A stretch of 64,000 nucleotides of DNA from Micropterus salmoides (lineage: Eukaryota > Chordata > Actinopteri > Centrarchiformes > Centrarchidae): positions 21,026,750-21,090,749 of the forward strand of contig NW_024041373.1 of assembly GCF_014851395.1 (NCBI RefSeq), in the 5' to 3' direction. Position 1 is the stretch's first letter. Every line of letters starts with the position of its first letter. Position numbers and translations under genes: made by a program. Under the pieces are notes generated by a model. That model had not been told where the DNA came from and made no database searches. It saw nothing but the letters and a program-made list of their open reading frames with translations. Of this stretch, positions 32,541-44,980 are shown one piece after another.

Positions 32541-33052
32541 GGGAAGGCAGGAGGGGAGAAGGACGCAGACAGGGAGTTTTGGACGCCTGCCCTCAAAATA
32601 TGATTTTATCTTCGGAAGTCAGCAGCCCTGTCCTGCCGGCATTGTCCTCCGTCCCTCCCTCCTCGCTTCCAGCCATTCGCCTCTTGTTCTGCCCATGCTC
32701 CTCACCTAGTCTGTGCTCCATGGAGCATTGCTTTTTGATCTCAGTGGGCTTCAAAGGAGTCTGGGGCCACAGGGTTTCAAGCATTGTGAACACAGACTGC
32801 TGGCTTTATGAACAGCCCATCGTTAGCATTGTATTACCATGGTCTTAGCTCTCAGTGTTGAGGTGTATGTCCACAAAGCTGCATGCAGGGGTTGAGGACA
32901 ATTAATGACTTTGAAGAAAAGCGAAACTAGCTGATAAATCAACAATTATGTGAGCATAATTTGATCCAATAATAAACTGGAATACAACCAGGAGTCTGTC
33001 ACGAGTCGGCAACACTAAAGAGGAGTTTGCACTTCTTGTTTGTGTTACCTGC

Positions 33053-33053
<1 letters not shown>

Positions 33054-33087
<34 letters not shown>
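33054..33087. repeat. (TG)n microsatellite
   Basis: This is a TG run of about 34 nt. Confidence 0.95.
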
Positions 33088-33090
<3 letters not shown>

Positions 33091-33258
33091 TCTGCTGACT
33101 GATGGAGCTGCACAGTCTGTTCATCAGGCTCTGGGGGTCTGCTGATGTGTCCATCATTGACAGAACGAGACTATGGATTACCTCGCTCATTAATCACCAT
33201 CAACGTGGCAGCTTGCGCGCTCACATGGTCTATGTGTATCACAAAGTATGTCTTCATG

Positions 33259-33261
<3 letters not shown>

Positions 33262-33296
<35 letters not shown>

Positions 33297-33305
33297 CACA
33301 CACGT

Positions 33306-33346
<41 letters not shown>
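33262..33346. repeat. (CA)n microsatellite, interrupted
   Basis: This CA run of about 85 nt has a cacgtgcgca interruption near 33301. It underlies several spurious His/Thr ORFs. Confidence 0.95.
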
Positions 33347-33347
<1 letters not shown>

Positions 33348-34606
33348 TAATCTCTCCACACACAGACAGAGTAGTTGTGACAGCTACTGGCCACCAACCT
33401 GTCCGCAGCCTAATCTCATTAGGGTCCTTCTGGCATCTGGGCCTGTTCTGCTGAGGGATGGTCTATGATGGAGTGAAGAAGACAAGGCGTTCAAGCGTAT
33501 AATAGATGTCTAAATCATCTGGCCTCAGCCAGTGGGTCCTCTATCTCTTTCATGTGATGCTCTGGAAGTATGTAGGGGAAACTATCTGAAGCACCTGAGA
33601 TGGAGGGAGACAAAAAGGAAAGCAGATACCTGGAATGTGTGTAATTCTGCAAAGTTTAAATTCCAGCTGGTTAAATAACGCAGAAACCACTTGGCAACAG
33701 TAATAAACTACATGTAACAGTGGTTGGTGGTGACACGGTGACACTCATCACACCTGTCTGCCACTCCCCTGTCTGCTGCAGGCCTGTCCTGTCCTGTGTG
33801 GTCCTGGAGAGCAGTGTTGTACCTGTCAGTGTTGTGCAGATGGGCTTCAGCTCCCCCAGGTACCAGGGCTAAATACCCGTCATTAATCACCACATAAAGC
33901 TTCCCCAGCGGGAGATGCTCCAGGTTAGACCACATCAAGAAATAAATTGGCTGAAAAATGGCTCTGGACGAAAGCTCCGTCCCTGGAGAGGAGAAGAGAG
34001 GAGAGGAGAATCCGAAAGCAGTCTTCTCAAGCCCACTAAGTGATCTGTCAGCAAGCTAAGCGACATCATTATTCACTTGGCCCCTATCGTGTTCCCGCGG
34101 TGCTGACAATCTCAGCTGTTTGCTTTCAGATTTGTACACATTCATCTTCTTTATTTGCCAATGTGGCTATGCTTAGACGGAAGGATGAGCTTTAACGCTT
34201 CAAGTGTGGGGAACTTTGGGTCCATCAGGCTTTGAATAAACACTCAGAAAATAGAAAACATGCAGGCAGATGGAGAATAGTAATGAGAAAGGAAGTTCCT
34301 GTCTTTATTTTTTGCTCCAAACTCAGTGGTCAATATTGGATTCTTGTTCTACTTTCCTAATTTTGAGGATCATTTGAAGACATAAATACTGTGTTATGTT
34401 GTAGCTTCAGATTCCAGACTCCCTTAAATGATCCATAATCATCTTCCTGTGACCCACCTGGGGTCATGGTCAATCTTAAAACAACATCGCTGTAGGGCTC
34501 ACACTGATTTAGGGGCCAATAATGACAGAAAAGCTTAATTGGGACAATACCCTGTGCAATATGGGGACCTATCAGCAGGAAAGAGACCTGTCTTGTTTGA
34601 GCAGTT

Positions 34607-34644
<38 letters not shown>

Positions 34645-35079
34645 CATCCACACAACATGTTACATCCGTGAAGATGCAAGAAAATAAGCAAGAAAATACT
34701 AGAGTTTAAAAAAACATTGATTTTTTTTTAAATCACAAAAAAAGCAGATAAAAACCTCAGATAAGGTCAAGGACGTGTTGTAGTCCCGTTGCCCAGACCT
34801 GTCCACCTCAGAGTAGTGTGTCTGTGGCTGTCCAGTCTTATGATTAATGACCACAGGGATTCCCCTGGTCAGCCACTGAACCTCTGCTCTATCGACACCA
34901 GTCCACCTTTCACTAGTGACATTCTGCAGCCCCTCAGGGCCTCAATGCGTCTTCAATGGCAAGCTGCACTGCATTCAAGCTAAACTCTTAACTTCTTTAT
35001 GTATGTGTAAAGTTTAACTGATGGCACCAGGCCAATGCATCTTTAATCTTATCATATGCTGTATATAACACGGTGAAAG
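33347..35079. other. Intergenic DNA
   Basis: No gene is seen. The stretch at 33770-34130 is more complex and may be conserved non-coding sequence. There is an (ATCA)n run at 34605-34640. Confidence 0.5.
34605..34640. repeat. (AATC)n tetranucleotide microsatellite
   Basis: Nine tandem aatc units. Confidence 0.95.
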
Positions 35080-35385
35080 GGGCAATTCTGCATGGGTATT
35101 TTTATTTTTGTTACTTTAAGTACATTTTGCTGATAACTTCTGCACTGTGCCACCACCAGACTGACATCTTTGCTTTTTAGTGAAAGTTCTCAGTAACTAT
35201 TGGGTGGGGTACCCACAGGATGAATTGTCGTCACTTAGGTGATCTGACTTCTAGTGCCATCATCAGGTCAGCGTCAACATTGACATTGTGAGCATATTAG
35301 CATGCTGACATTAGCATGTCGCTCAAGTACAACTTCACAGAGCTGTTGGCATGGCTGTAGTCTTGATATTTATTTCTTTTACAGA
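35080..35385 (+). repeat. Dispersed repeats E fragment and J copy
   Basis: ttactttaagtacattttgc (near 35112) matches repeat E. It is followed by repeat J: caacattgacattgtgagca, ttagcatgctgacattagca and gagctgttggcatggctgta, which recur at 44100-44310. Confidence 0.6.
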
Positions 35386-37290
35386 CACATTTTCAGAAGT
35401 AAATACAGTAGCTGTGTACACACAGGTAGAACTTACCCATCCGGCTCAATATGAGATGGCTTTCTGATTAGACAGGACAGCAGACATTTGAACGTGACAC
35501 AGCAGGAAAAGCACAGATGAAGCTACTGTTTATTGTGTTTGTTACCAGATAACCCCTTACCAGCCCATTTACAGTTTCATTCAAAACAACATGTTTAACC
35601 AGATTTATCTGTATACCATCACCACTGATATAAAGTACGAACAGCTCGAAGACATTATGGTAGAATAGATGTACTGTAAAGACACTTTTTAAAACATTTT
35701 TAGGGGCATGTTTTATTTAGAATTAAAATTTCTACCAAAAATGCTATTATCTTAATTTTTTTTAATAAAATCAAACTCATAATCCAGATTGTATTCCCTA
35801 GACTCCACAAACACTGCACCATATTAGTATAGATTCCCAAATTGTTTAGTTTTGGGGATGTTATAGAGGCTCATTTGTTTGAGTTAATGTTGCATATATT
35901 TACTGCATTAATCTTTTTTGAGAGCTGTGAATAAATGGCATGCATGTGCAAATAAAATGAACATTACATAGAAGGACAGCAAAACTCAATGAACAACTAA
36001 AAATGTAGATAAATGATAATGAAAACTCCCTGAAATTACTGGCGTGGCTTATCAATATGTTTTGAACTCTGCAGAAATCACAGCAACTCACACAAATTGA
36101 AATCCAGTGCTGAAACGTGGCCTTTACCTCTACATCTCTGCACATCACACACTTGAAAGGCATAGTAGAGGACCACAGGCCATTATGTATTTTGAAAAGA
36201 GGGGCATGGTAAGCGGCCAGGTTATGCTTCTCTATTCTTCTTATTCTTCCTTCTCCAGAGCGGTTGGTGTCAGTAGGAGATGGTGGGACAATGGAGGTGA
36301 TCTCTCTGATCTTCGTGCTTCTATTGTAGCTCGTCATATTATTAATGTTCATCTCTGAGAAAAGCCACGGCCTCTGCCTTGCTGCTTCTGCATCGCTCTG
36401 TCATTTTCTCTCTGCTGGACTTTCTCTCTTCTCTCTGTTGCACTTCATCTCCACACAGCTCTGCTATCTCCGTGCTGTATTGTCTCCGGCTAAACACATG
36501 CACGCACAGAAGACCTAAAGAAATAATACAATCCACCAAAGGAAATATAAGTCATTCTCACAACTTCAATATCAGGGTCAGTTCATGGAATAATTTCCCT
36601 TTTTTCCAAGCTGCATTCATCAGTTGTAAAAATAAGATAATATGTCAGATCTATAAAGTCTTTGGGACACTGATAGCTTTAATAATCTTAATAACTGTGA
36701 TGCTGCAGGGACATAAAATTATCTTCCAACATGCCTTCGCTCCAAACCTATATCGAAACATTCCCACTCATTCCCGAGGTCTTTGTACGCCTGCAATTGT
36801 GCAAAAAGGGGAACACTTTGAAGGTATGTTGCCCACTCTCCTTTCAAACTACACAAACGAGAGAAGCCACGGTAGCTGTCGCTCATTTATCAGTGGTGCC
36901 GTGGGCTGCCCATGCCTTGCTGTGCCGTGCTTGGGGTCAGGCTTCCTTCACTGTGGACTCGGAATAATTATTAACCCACTGGGATTGTTCCGCAGTCCTC
37001 CGGTCATCTGGGACTGCTGAGTGTCAATCGGCAAAGGTCAGAACAAGACAACACAGTGATGAAGAAGGAGGTAGAGAGTGAAAATAGACAGAGAGAGACT
37101 GATGAATTAAAAATCAAACTGGAAACTTAAGCCACTTTCATGTAACAAAAGGCGTGGATCATGCATTACACACATAAGTATGGTTATATTCTATTTTTCT
37201 GTTTCTATCTCACTGTCATCAAATCTTGTGAAAAGAGTAAAACCAACAATGAATTGAGTCTATTAACAAGCAGAAACTTATAGAGCTTAT
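35386..37290. other. Intergenic DNA
   Basis: No gene is seen. The 213-codon ORF at 36379-37020 is judged to be chance. Confidence 0.5.
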
Positions 37291-37297
37291 TCCTCTG

Positions 37298-37845
37298 CAG
37301 TGTTGTGCAGTAATGCATTACTCGGCAACACTTTATAGTAGTGTGCTTACTGTTTTCAGCAATGAGCAGTGTAAGGGATTACAGTTCAGTAATTATGCTA
37401 CAGTTACTAATCGAAGTACCGCTCCATTACTCAACAGTTAGGTGGTTAGCTTGTTTGCTGTTTTATCGGGAGTTTGATGGTGAGTCGATATCAGTTCGTT
37501 ATCTCTGCCTTCAGTGAATAGAACAGGTCGGCACATGTCGGGATGGTGGTGTGAGGAGGCTGTTGTCCCCTATAAGAAGAACATGTTGTGCCTTCTTAGC
37601 TGGCTTGCTAACTGTTGGCCAGTGGTGTGCTTATAGTCAGCAGCCCCACAGCTTCAGGAGGACAGGACTTGAAATATGACATGGTCCAAGAAGTCCAGTT
37701 AGAGGATGATGTTGGGTTGCATTACAGCCAGATCTGGAAGCTGAACCTGTTTTGCTGTTGAGTAATATTATTATTTTTTCAATAAGCAATTCGTAATGAG
37801 TAACGGATTAGTAGTACTCTCTAAAGCACCAAATGTGTATTAATC
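37298..37845. mobile_element. Possible hAT-type DNA transposon remnant
   Basis: The left side begins cagtgttgtgcagtaatgca, close to the CAGTGTTGGGCAGTAACG start of a fish hAT family. The right side has aattcgtaatgagtaacgga, reminiscent of its other end. The terminal bases do not pair clearly, so the edges are uncertain. Confidence 0.35.
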
Positions 37846-39329
37846 CGCGTCTGAAAATAGTCCCCAACAAATGCACTATTTACTCCTGTTTCAGGAACGT
37901 TTGCTGAAATTTACTGAGCCCGTTTGTTTTGGACATTATTTAGCCATTTTTAAAAATCAAATCTGTTTTTAGATTTACATCCTCAATATCCATGAATGTG
38001 CTTGGAGCTGAACCTGAGACTAACACACTGTTGGTTTTGGTCTGTTCATGGGATTTATTAACAAACAACATTAATACAAGCACAAGTAGCAATTTTTTAC
38101 TTAATAAACTAAACACCGCAGATCTTTGTTGTGTTCCGAATGTTAAGTTCTTAAAAACTTTCTTAAAGCCTTAATATCACTAAGATATATTCAGGTTTAA
38201 TTTATTCAGGTCATTTTTAGGTCTTTGTGAACTCACAGCTCTTTTTTCATAACCAAAAATTACTAAATCTAATGATATATCTCCTGTTCACTCAGCTAGA
38301 CCCCCTGTGTGTGATATAACCTGGGAAAATATACTTTTTTATCATGGGAAGTGCAGGGTGTGGACGTTCTCTACATAAAGCCACCACCTCAAACTGAAGG
38401 TAATTTATACTGCTGCTGTGGCATTGTGGCCTACAGAGCCTTTGTGAGGCAGCACACAACACATATTCTAAAGATGTTTGGGTTTTGTGGGGAATAAATA
38501 TTGCATTTAGACTGCGGTCCAGCTCTATATCATATTCTGCTAACTTGTCGGTGCCACGAAGGTGGTGAATGGGCTGCCAGAGGCCCAGCCACTAGCGGGT
38601 GGTCTGACACAGAAAGGTTAAATTTGGTTCAGCCACAGACACTCTCAAAGGGCCTTGCTGTTAAAAAAATAAGTTATGTGGGTTGTATGTCTTCCCGCAG
38701 TCAGGAAATTGACAATACTGGCGCAGTGAGGCACAAGGCTGTCCCAGGACTGAACTTCATGCTTGACCATCCAATTGAAAAAAAGAATCACAACATCACT
38801 TGTTTCCGGTGGATTTATTGACGGCTCATCAAAGCCCTGGCTAGACAAACAGTGGAAAATGAACACAATGACCATGCGTATATAATGTTTATATTCATCG
38901 AACGTCTTTGTACTTAAAAGTATGACAACAAACTTGAACTCTTCAAAATGGAAGAAAGCAAACTTGCAGCAGTTACAAAAAATGCATGGTTGAAACATTA
39001 AAATGGTACAAGCGTTATGTGGTGCTTTAAATACTAAGAGAGATAGTGGAACATGGCCCTGCACACACACTGTCATAGTGATCTATTGTACTACTTGTTT
39101 AATTGATCATTTATTTCAGCTTTTTATTAAAGGGTCAGTTCACCAAATTACTGCAAAGCATAAGCAAAGCATCTTTTTCTTTATCACAGTTATTCTCTAT
39201 TCCTCCTCTAACTACAACTAAAGCTAATTCATCAACAGGTAATGGTTCACTATGTCCAGACAATACATGAATACTAAAATTAAATGAGAATAGATTTATT
39301 AAGGTATTCTTAGTTTAATTAAGTTAAAA
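37846..39329. other. Intergenic DNA with a short repeat fragment
   Basis: No gene is seen. attaaagggtcagttcacca near 39126 is the start of a common fish repeat, of which only about 60 bp is recognisable. Confidence 0.5.
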
Positions 39330-39940
39330 TTATATCTGCTTTAAAGGTGCCATGTGTAAGTATGGAGAACACTCTCCAGGCTGGTGTGCTATATGGCTAC
39401 TATAATACTATTATAGTAAAAAGTATGGGCACCGATAGAACTGTCCTTTATTCCAAAAGTCGTGAAGAAAGCACTGGAAGAATATAATAAAGCCTTGGAT
39501 GGCGGAAGTGGATGAGGTTAAAGAGAATGTCTGTACAGAACAAGAAACAAAAGCGAACAGGGATCGTGGCAGGGATCATTTCATTGGTCGGTACAGCACC
39601 AGCCATTCCATTGGTTGGAGGATTTGAACAGGGTTATTGTAAATCTGTGAGCAGAGAGAGCAAATGTTTCATGATCACACAGAAGCAGCCTGAGCAAAAT
39701 GGCTGAAGTTGGAGGCAGGAAATCTCTGTAAGCAACAGTATATGCAGAATATATAGTGCAGAAGCGCAAGCAGGGGCTGTTTGAGTGCGAGGGCAGGGTT
39801 TTGAGGGAAAGCATTGCAAAATCGTAACGCGAAATCAATATGTAATGCCCTCAAACTGAAAGACACCGCTCTTGAATATAGATCATAAATAATCCCATAC
39901 ATTATCAGCATTACTTTAGGGTTTGCAATGTTTTTCAACA
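39330..39940. repeat. Possible dispersed repeat
   Basis: The start ctttaaaggtgccatgtgta resembles the end of a fish MITE-type family. No matching far end is visible, so the extent is a guess. Confidence 0.3.
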
Positions 39941-39944
39941 ATGC

Positions 39945-40290
39945 ATTCTCACTCCCAGCTCATCACATGTGGATGCTTGGTCAAGACCCCTTGGTGTTGC
40001 TTTTTAACGTCCTGGGTATCCCTTTAGTATTTTTTTCTGACGTTAAGGGCTGCGCGGTCAAGTTAGCCACAACACATATGCAACGTCCAGTCAAGTTAGC
40101 AACAATAAATATGCAATGTCTGGTTACACTTACAAAATTGTTAACATCTCGAAACATTACATTTTAAACAGTTAACGTTATGAAACATATTAATTGGTTA
40201 GGTTTTGGCACCAAGACACTTTGGTTAGGTTTAGGTAACAATACTTGGTTAGGCTTAGAAAGAAAGTACTTGGTTTGGGTTAAAAAAAAC
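39945..40290 (+). repeat. Dispersed repeat D, best copy
   Basis: Same block order as 17410-17740: tggatgcttggtcaagaccc, cttggtgttgctttttaacg, gtcaagttagcaacaataaa, and tandem TTGGTTAGG-type units at 40195-40260. It abuts the DIRS element. Confidence 0.75.
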
Positions 40291-40338
40291 AATGTTACAT
40301 ACATCAGTTAACTTACCGGTCGGTTACGTTGTAACCTT

Positions 40339-40449
40339 GGTTCTCTGAGTGGAGAGACTATCTCTCCACCATTACATATTCCATATGTACAGGGAATGAT
40401 CCCCTGAAGTCAGGTACATGGAAACCTCTTTAAGACACACCGGCTTGCC
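40339..40449. repeat. DIRS copy 1, left inverted terminal repeat
   Basis: It begins ggttctctgagtggagagac and ends at ggcttgcc. The reverse complement is found at 42279-42389 with few changes. Confidence 0.85.
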
Positions 40450-40685
40450 CGAGTGTGCCTGACATATTCAGCCAGCGCTCTGACAGGGCACAACGTGGAC
40501 TGGGTTGGCTCGACCACCCGTCCCTCGACCAGCTGGGTCAGATGGAATTCGGACGAATTCTTAGGCAGGAAAGCCGGATTGGGGCGAAGGACTATACCCG
40601 ACCCATCCGGCAGGAACCTGCAGCACTGGTTGTGAACCGACAGTGCATGGAGCTCACCTATTCTTCTGGCTGAGGTTATAGACAA
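40410..40685 (-). pseudogene. DIRS tyrosine recombinase fragment
   Basis: This encodes the core around the first catalytic Arg (TSARRIGELHAL), RFLPDGSGIVLRPNPAFLPK and CPVRALAEYVRHT. It ends abruptly at the left inverted repeat near 40449, so the His, second Arg and Tyr of the active site are gone. Confidence 0.8.
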
Positions 40686-40868
40686 GAGAAATACAGTTTT
40701 GAGGGAGAGCCACTTCAGATCAGCTGACCCAAGGGGTTAAAGGGGGATTGCTGAAGAGCCCCAAGGACCACGTCCAAATCCCAAAGAGGGACTGAAGGTC
40801 TGGTCTTACAAACCGCCAGCCTCACCCTGGCTTGGCGGGAGCCCTGTGGACAGGCTCAACAGGCACCT

Positions 40869-41750
40869 TTAGAAAGGTCTCATGTAGAGGAGAGCAAGGG
40901 GAACTATCTGCACCGTGGTGGCCATTAAGCCCATTAGGCGAAGGCAGAGCCCCCAGTTGATCTGCGAATGTAGCTGAAACTGGCAAAGGCAAGCTTTGAG
41001 GGCTAGCTGTCTCTCGGGTGTCAGGACTAGCGTAGCCCTCCTGGAATCCAGAACCATGCCCAGAAATGTTATCACCTGGGAGGGCTGGAGCTTGCTCTTC
41101 TTGTCTTTGTGACAAAGGCCCAGGCCCCGAATGTGCTCCAGGAGCAGAGCTACATGACGGCGGCATAGTTCCTCTGAATCCGCACAAATCAACCAATCAT
41201 CGAGGTAACTGAGGATCCTGAGCCCCCGCTGCCTCATGGGTGCAATGACCGCATCCATGCAGCAGGTGAAGGTCCGGGGAGCCAGCGAAATGCCAAAAGG
41301 CAGAACCTGAAACTCGAACACCCGGCCCTTGAAGCCAAACCTCAGGATACGTCAGTGCCCATGCCAGATGGGTATCTGGAAGTACGCGTCCTTGAGGTCG
41401 ATGGTGGTAAACCAATCTCCTGCTGCGATGGCTTGCCATACCCTGGGGATCGTCAACATATTGCATCTCAGTGGGCGGAGGTATTTGTTGAGCCCCCTGA
41501 GATCCAGAACTGGACGGAGTCCCCCATCCCGTTTGAGGACCAGGAAATAGCGGGAGAAAAAAACAGCCTGCGGATCCCCAGACTCCACCTCCCGTATGGC
41601 TGCTTTGGCCAAGAGGGTGGATATCTCTGTCTGCAGTACCTCTGCGTGACCAGGGTCTTTCACCGAGGTAAAGGTGGGGGACCTTTTCACGGATGGTCTG
41701 CGGTAAAACTGTATCCGGTAACCGTGGGTCATGCACCCAAAGCCAACCAC
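40869..41750 (-). pseudogene. DIRS reverse transcriptase, split by frameshift
   Basis: Two overlapping frames make up one RT. The first (41750-41352) carries RPVLDLRGLNKYLRPL and TTIDLKDAYFQIPI, which holds the first catalytic Asp. The second (41321-40869) carries QVLPFGISLAPRTF and the YLDDWL box at about residues 39-44, then a thumb region ending MRPF. The break near 41340 falls where related elements read on as a single frame. The RNase H domain that normally follows is lost; the sequence jumps to recombinase-type sequence near 40850. Confidence 0.82.
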
Positions 41751-41751
41751 G

Positions 41752-42147
41752 CTACCGTGAACAGGACTGTCGGAGCGTACTGGCTGGCTGGGTCCCAGGA
41801 ACTGTCAGGAAGGAGGAGGCTGCCTCAAGGGCCCCCCAGTCCGCTTCCCCTTGGCATCTGGTCCACCCCCAACGCCCCTGACGGTGGTTGCTACGCCTCC
41901 GCATAGCCTCGAGCTGGGGCCAAAGTTCTCCTGGACCCCACGTCGGAACCGACGTCTGTTGAGGTACAGGGTTTCTTGCCCCCCTGTAGCCCCTGGGGCG
42001 CCCGGAGAAGCTACCAGAAATCACCTGTGCCTGCTGCAACACTTTAGCTGCGTCCAGTCCAAACATAGCCGAAGGCTCTGCTGGCAGTCTCAGCAAACAG
42101 TCACGATCTGCTTGTTGGAGCTTGGAACTGACTTTGCTGTAACCCAC
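41752..42147 (-). pseudogene. DIRS gag-like segment
   Basis: A 131-codon minus-strand frame containing LLRLPAEPSAMFGLDAAKVL and GRPRGYRGARNPVPQ. The second half recurs in DIRS copy 2 (56850-57116), which supports shared descent. I recognise no domain in it beyond that. Confidence 0.6.
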
Positions 42148-42278
42148 GCACTTTGTTTTTTCTGTTCTTTGTAATGGAGATTGTCTTCACGCATATAGCC
42201 TAGCTCAGGTGGAGATCAAACAATCAGTGATTTCATGCCAGCGCAGATGCTTTATAGGTTACCTATGGGGCGTGGCCG

Positions 42279-42389
42279 GGCAAGCCAGTGTGTCTTAAAG
42301 AGGTTTCCACGTACCTGACCTCAGGGGATCATTCCCTGTACAAATGGAATATGTAACGGTGGAGAGATAGTCTCAACACGATAGAGAAC
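42279..42389. repeat. DIRS copy 1, right inverted terminal repeat
   Basis: Partner of 40339-40449. The shared core is ggaatatgtaa on this strand, preceded by the cctgtac block. Confidence 0.85.
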
Positions 42390-42419
42390 TTAAGTTAAGT
42401 AACGTTACCTGCATAACTT

Positions 42420-42879
42420 ACGTAACCTACGTAACTCTAATAAAAACATTCAATGTTGACTTTTTGTTCCACACAGGAAACAAACACCAGTCTCTTGGTT
42501 GAAAGTCCCCTCTTCTGGCTTGTAACGGAGACGAGGGGTTCCATTACCTGAAATAGTCAACTGAGTATTAAGGTGGGGATTATTGATAAAGCAGGAGCTA
42601 TACACATTCTTATTTTGATTGTTTATTTAATTTGTGAAAAATTTGATAGCTGTCTTTGCTGTGAGTAGCTCCAGAGGGGTTTAAGGAAACAGAGGGGGGT
42701 GTGGCCATCCTGCCTGTGTGGAAAGAAACCTCAATCAGTGATAGTCAATGTTCACGACATAGTATTGTGCTTCTACTCCATTCCAGTTAGTTGTTAGATT
42801 AGTTTGAACAGATAAAGCAAGCAATGTAAGTACTCACCTCTTCCTGGTTGTCTCTTCAGCAGGGGGCGGAGGCAAAGGA
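42420..42879. other. Intergenic DNA
   Basis: I see nothing recognisable. Confidence 0.5.
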
Positions 42880-43350
42880 GTGTTGTAGGCCCAAGCACCT
42901 GCTTAAGAGCTGCAGGAGCAAACCATGAAGCTGAGGGTGGGGGGAGTAAAGCCATCAGCAATGCTGATTTATGTGATTATTGTGAGAGTATGTGTTATTG
43001 ATTTATTGATAGAAATTTGTATTTATGTAAATATTCATTGTTTGAGCTCTATTTTTCTGTGGTGTTGGGTTTTTAGGTAAATATTTATTATTCTAAATGA
43101 TGGTGGTCCCACCTAAGTAATTTTACCCACTTAATTACGTGCAGGAGGGAGTGTATATAAGGCAGCTAGTTGCTTTTAGTGTAAGTTTTGTTGCTTGTTG
43201 GTGTTGGTGTCGGTGTCTCCTCTTGTCTGTATGGAAGACAATAAATGCCATGTTTGTGCTTGCATTTTACCTCTGTCTCATGTCTCTCTCTGAAAAAAAC
43301 TTAAAGCCACCACCGGGCCATCGGACATGGCCGTCTGTCCCAACCACCTC
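42880..43350 (+). mobile_element. Possible solo LTR
   Basis: A TATA box TATATAA at 43154-43160 is followed, 80 nt later, by a poly(A) signal AATAAA at 43240-43245 and a T-rich stretch, the compact U3-R-U5 layout of an LTR. No coding domain lies alongside and the exact ends are not visible; 42880 and 43350 are estimates. Confidence 0.35.
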
Positions 43351-43736
43351 CTTAGTCAGACTCTTAAATATCCGCACCTACCTTTAGCATTTATAAACGA
43401 CGCTACAAGGCTTCCCCCAGTGCGTCAAACTATGACGCTGCTCCTGCTGTCCCCCTCGCTCAGAAACAACTTTGCTCTGTTTGAGGCTGTCTCACTACTC
43501 CAGGATGCTTCCCACTGAAGCATCTGTGAGCTGCACTTCATTGGAGACAGTTAAGTTAACATTTTTGTGGATTTGTAGTATGACGACTCTGCTCTCATTA
43601 AATTACAACTTTATTCTCTAAATGTCAGAAAAAAACAGACATGTGGGATGCATTTTAATACTGCAGAAAGTTTTGAACATGAGCAGAAAACCTGCTAAAA
43701 CACAGGACCTATAAGTCCAGGGGTTTACAAATGAAT

Positions 43737-43761
43737 TAGTAGTAGTAGTAGTAGTAGTAGT
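43737..43761. repeat. (TAG)n microsatellite
   Basis: Eight perfect TAG units. Confidence 0.95.
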
Positions 43762-44099
43762 ATACTTTTAATGAATTAAATGTAATTAATTTATCATTGC
43801 CGTGAATAGGTGCCACTTGCACATTTAAAGAGGTTACTTCTCCAAACAAAAGACACAAAAGAGGAGGGAGGAATCAATCATGCACACATGTGTGTTGGGT
43901 CAGCAGGAATCATAAATGAGAAACCTTGATACATGCCGTGTGAATTTTGTATTTACTTTTACATAAATGAAGACATTTCCACCAAAAATGTATGAAGAAA
44001 TTGGTGCAGAAAAATTCACCAGAATGCAGGAACTTTGTTTAACCTGCCAGACCCCCTGTCTAATACGTGTTTCCAGTCTTGAAACAAAACCTAAACCGT

Positions 44100-44310
44100 T
44101 GCTAATTAGCAAATGTTAGCATGCTAACATGCTAAACTAAGATGGTGAGCATGGCAAACATTATACCTGAATTAACAGCAGCATGTTAGCATTGTCATTG
44201 TGAGCATGTTGGCATGCTGACATTAGTATTTAGCTCAAAGCCACGCTGTGCGTGAGTGCAGCTCAGAGAGCTCCTAGCATGGCTGTAGACTCTTAATCTC
44301 GTCTCAGCAT
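44100..44310 (+). repeat. Dispersed repeat J, copy
   Basis: It contains ttagcatgctaacatgctaa, aagatggtgagcatggcaaa, tcattgtgagcatgttggca and ctcctagcatggctgtagac. This is a widespread fish family with further pieces at 35270-35385 and 50590-50700. Confidence 0.7.
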
Positions 44311-44504
44311 TTTATGCAGATAATGGCACCCGCAAAGAATTGATGGGTGTGCATGTTCCTCCTGGTGATAGGCAAGTACTGGAAAAATGTGATTACAGGC
44401 ACACGCTGAACAGCAAAACCTGTCCTGAACACAACTGTGTAGCCAGGTGTAACCAAGGTTGGGCTGATTTTCTGCTTAATGCAGTAACAAGAGAAATGTG
44501 TGTA

Positions 44505-44980
44505 TATCAGAATCAGAGTCAGAAGGAGCTTTATTGCCAAGTAGTATTTTACACATACAAGGAATTTGCTTTGGTGAAAAGGTGCTACACGTAGATAAAC
44601 AGTTGACATAAATAAATGTAGAAATATATAAATATGGAATAGGCCTAAACGAATGCAAGTTATGTAAGATTAATAAAACTATAGAGAAAAATAATACAAC
44701 TATTTGCAGAGAAAGAACAACGTCGCAGATATTTACATGTACATTATTCCGGTTCTTGTTGTGCAGACGTATTGCAGCAGAAGAGAATATTGTGTAGGTA
44801 AATATATAAATTGGCAAAATATAAAAATATAGAACAACAACAATTAACAATTAACAAATCTGTGCAATGTGCCAGGTTTGTGCATGATATGAAATGAAGT
44901 AATATTTAGACGTGCAGAGACATTTGCATTATTTGACAGGGGGGACTGTCAGTGGGGTACACGGGCCTTGTTAATGAGGC
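44505..44980 (-). repeat. LINE-like 3'-tail repeat H, copy 1
   Basis: On the minus strand it ends cttggcaataaagctccttc followed by tctgattctgata, an AATAAA-type signal plus a (TGATTC)n-like tail that suggests a retroposon 3' end. It shares acatacaaggaatttg and the cgggccttgtt block with 58445-58805. Confidence 0.65.

Larger units (their letters stand above)
40339..42389 (-). mobile_element. DIRS-type tyrosine-recombinase retroelement, copy 1 (broken)
   Basis: This is a minus-strand DIRS-like element bounded by inverted repeats of about 110 bp (40339-40449 and 42279-42389). In element order it has a gag-like tail (about 42147-41752), an RT N-terminal block with FTTIDLKDAYFQIPI (41750-41352), the RT palm with YLDD (41196-41207), no visible RNase H, and a tyrosine-recombinase fragment with SARRIGELHALSV (40685-40410). 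Frameshifts separate the blocks, and the recombinase C-terminus with its catalytic Tyr is missing. DIRS elements integrate as circles through the recombinase rather than through an integrase. This copy is defective. Confidence 0.85.

Noticed and set aside
33102..33468. His/Thr-repeat ORFs
   Set aside because: They are translations of a CA microsatellite.
36379..37020. 213-codon plus-strand ORF, the longest outside transposons and olig3
   Set aside because: It has low-complexity Ser/Leu/Cys content, no recognisable motif, and crosses AT-rich and GC-rich DNA without change; most likely chance.
41355..41906. 183-codon plus-strand ORF
   Set aside because: It is antisense to the DIRS reverse transcriptase, which has clear domain motifs on the minus strand.
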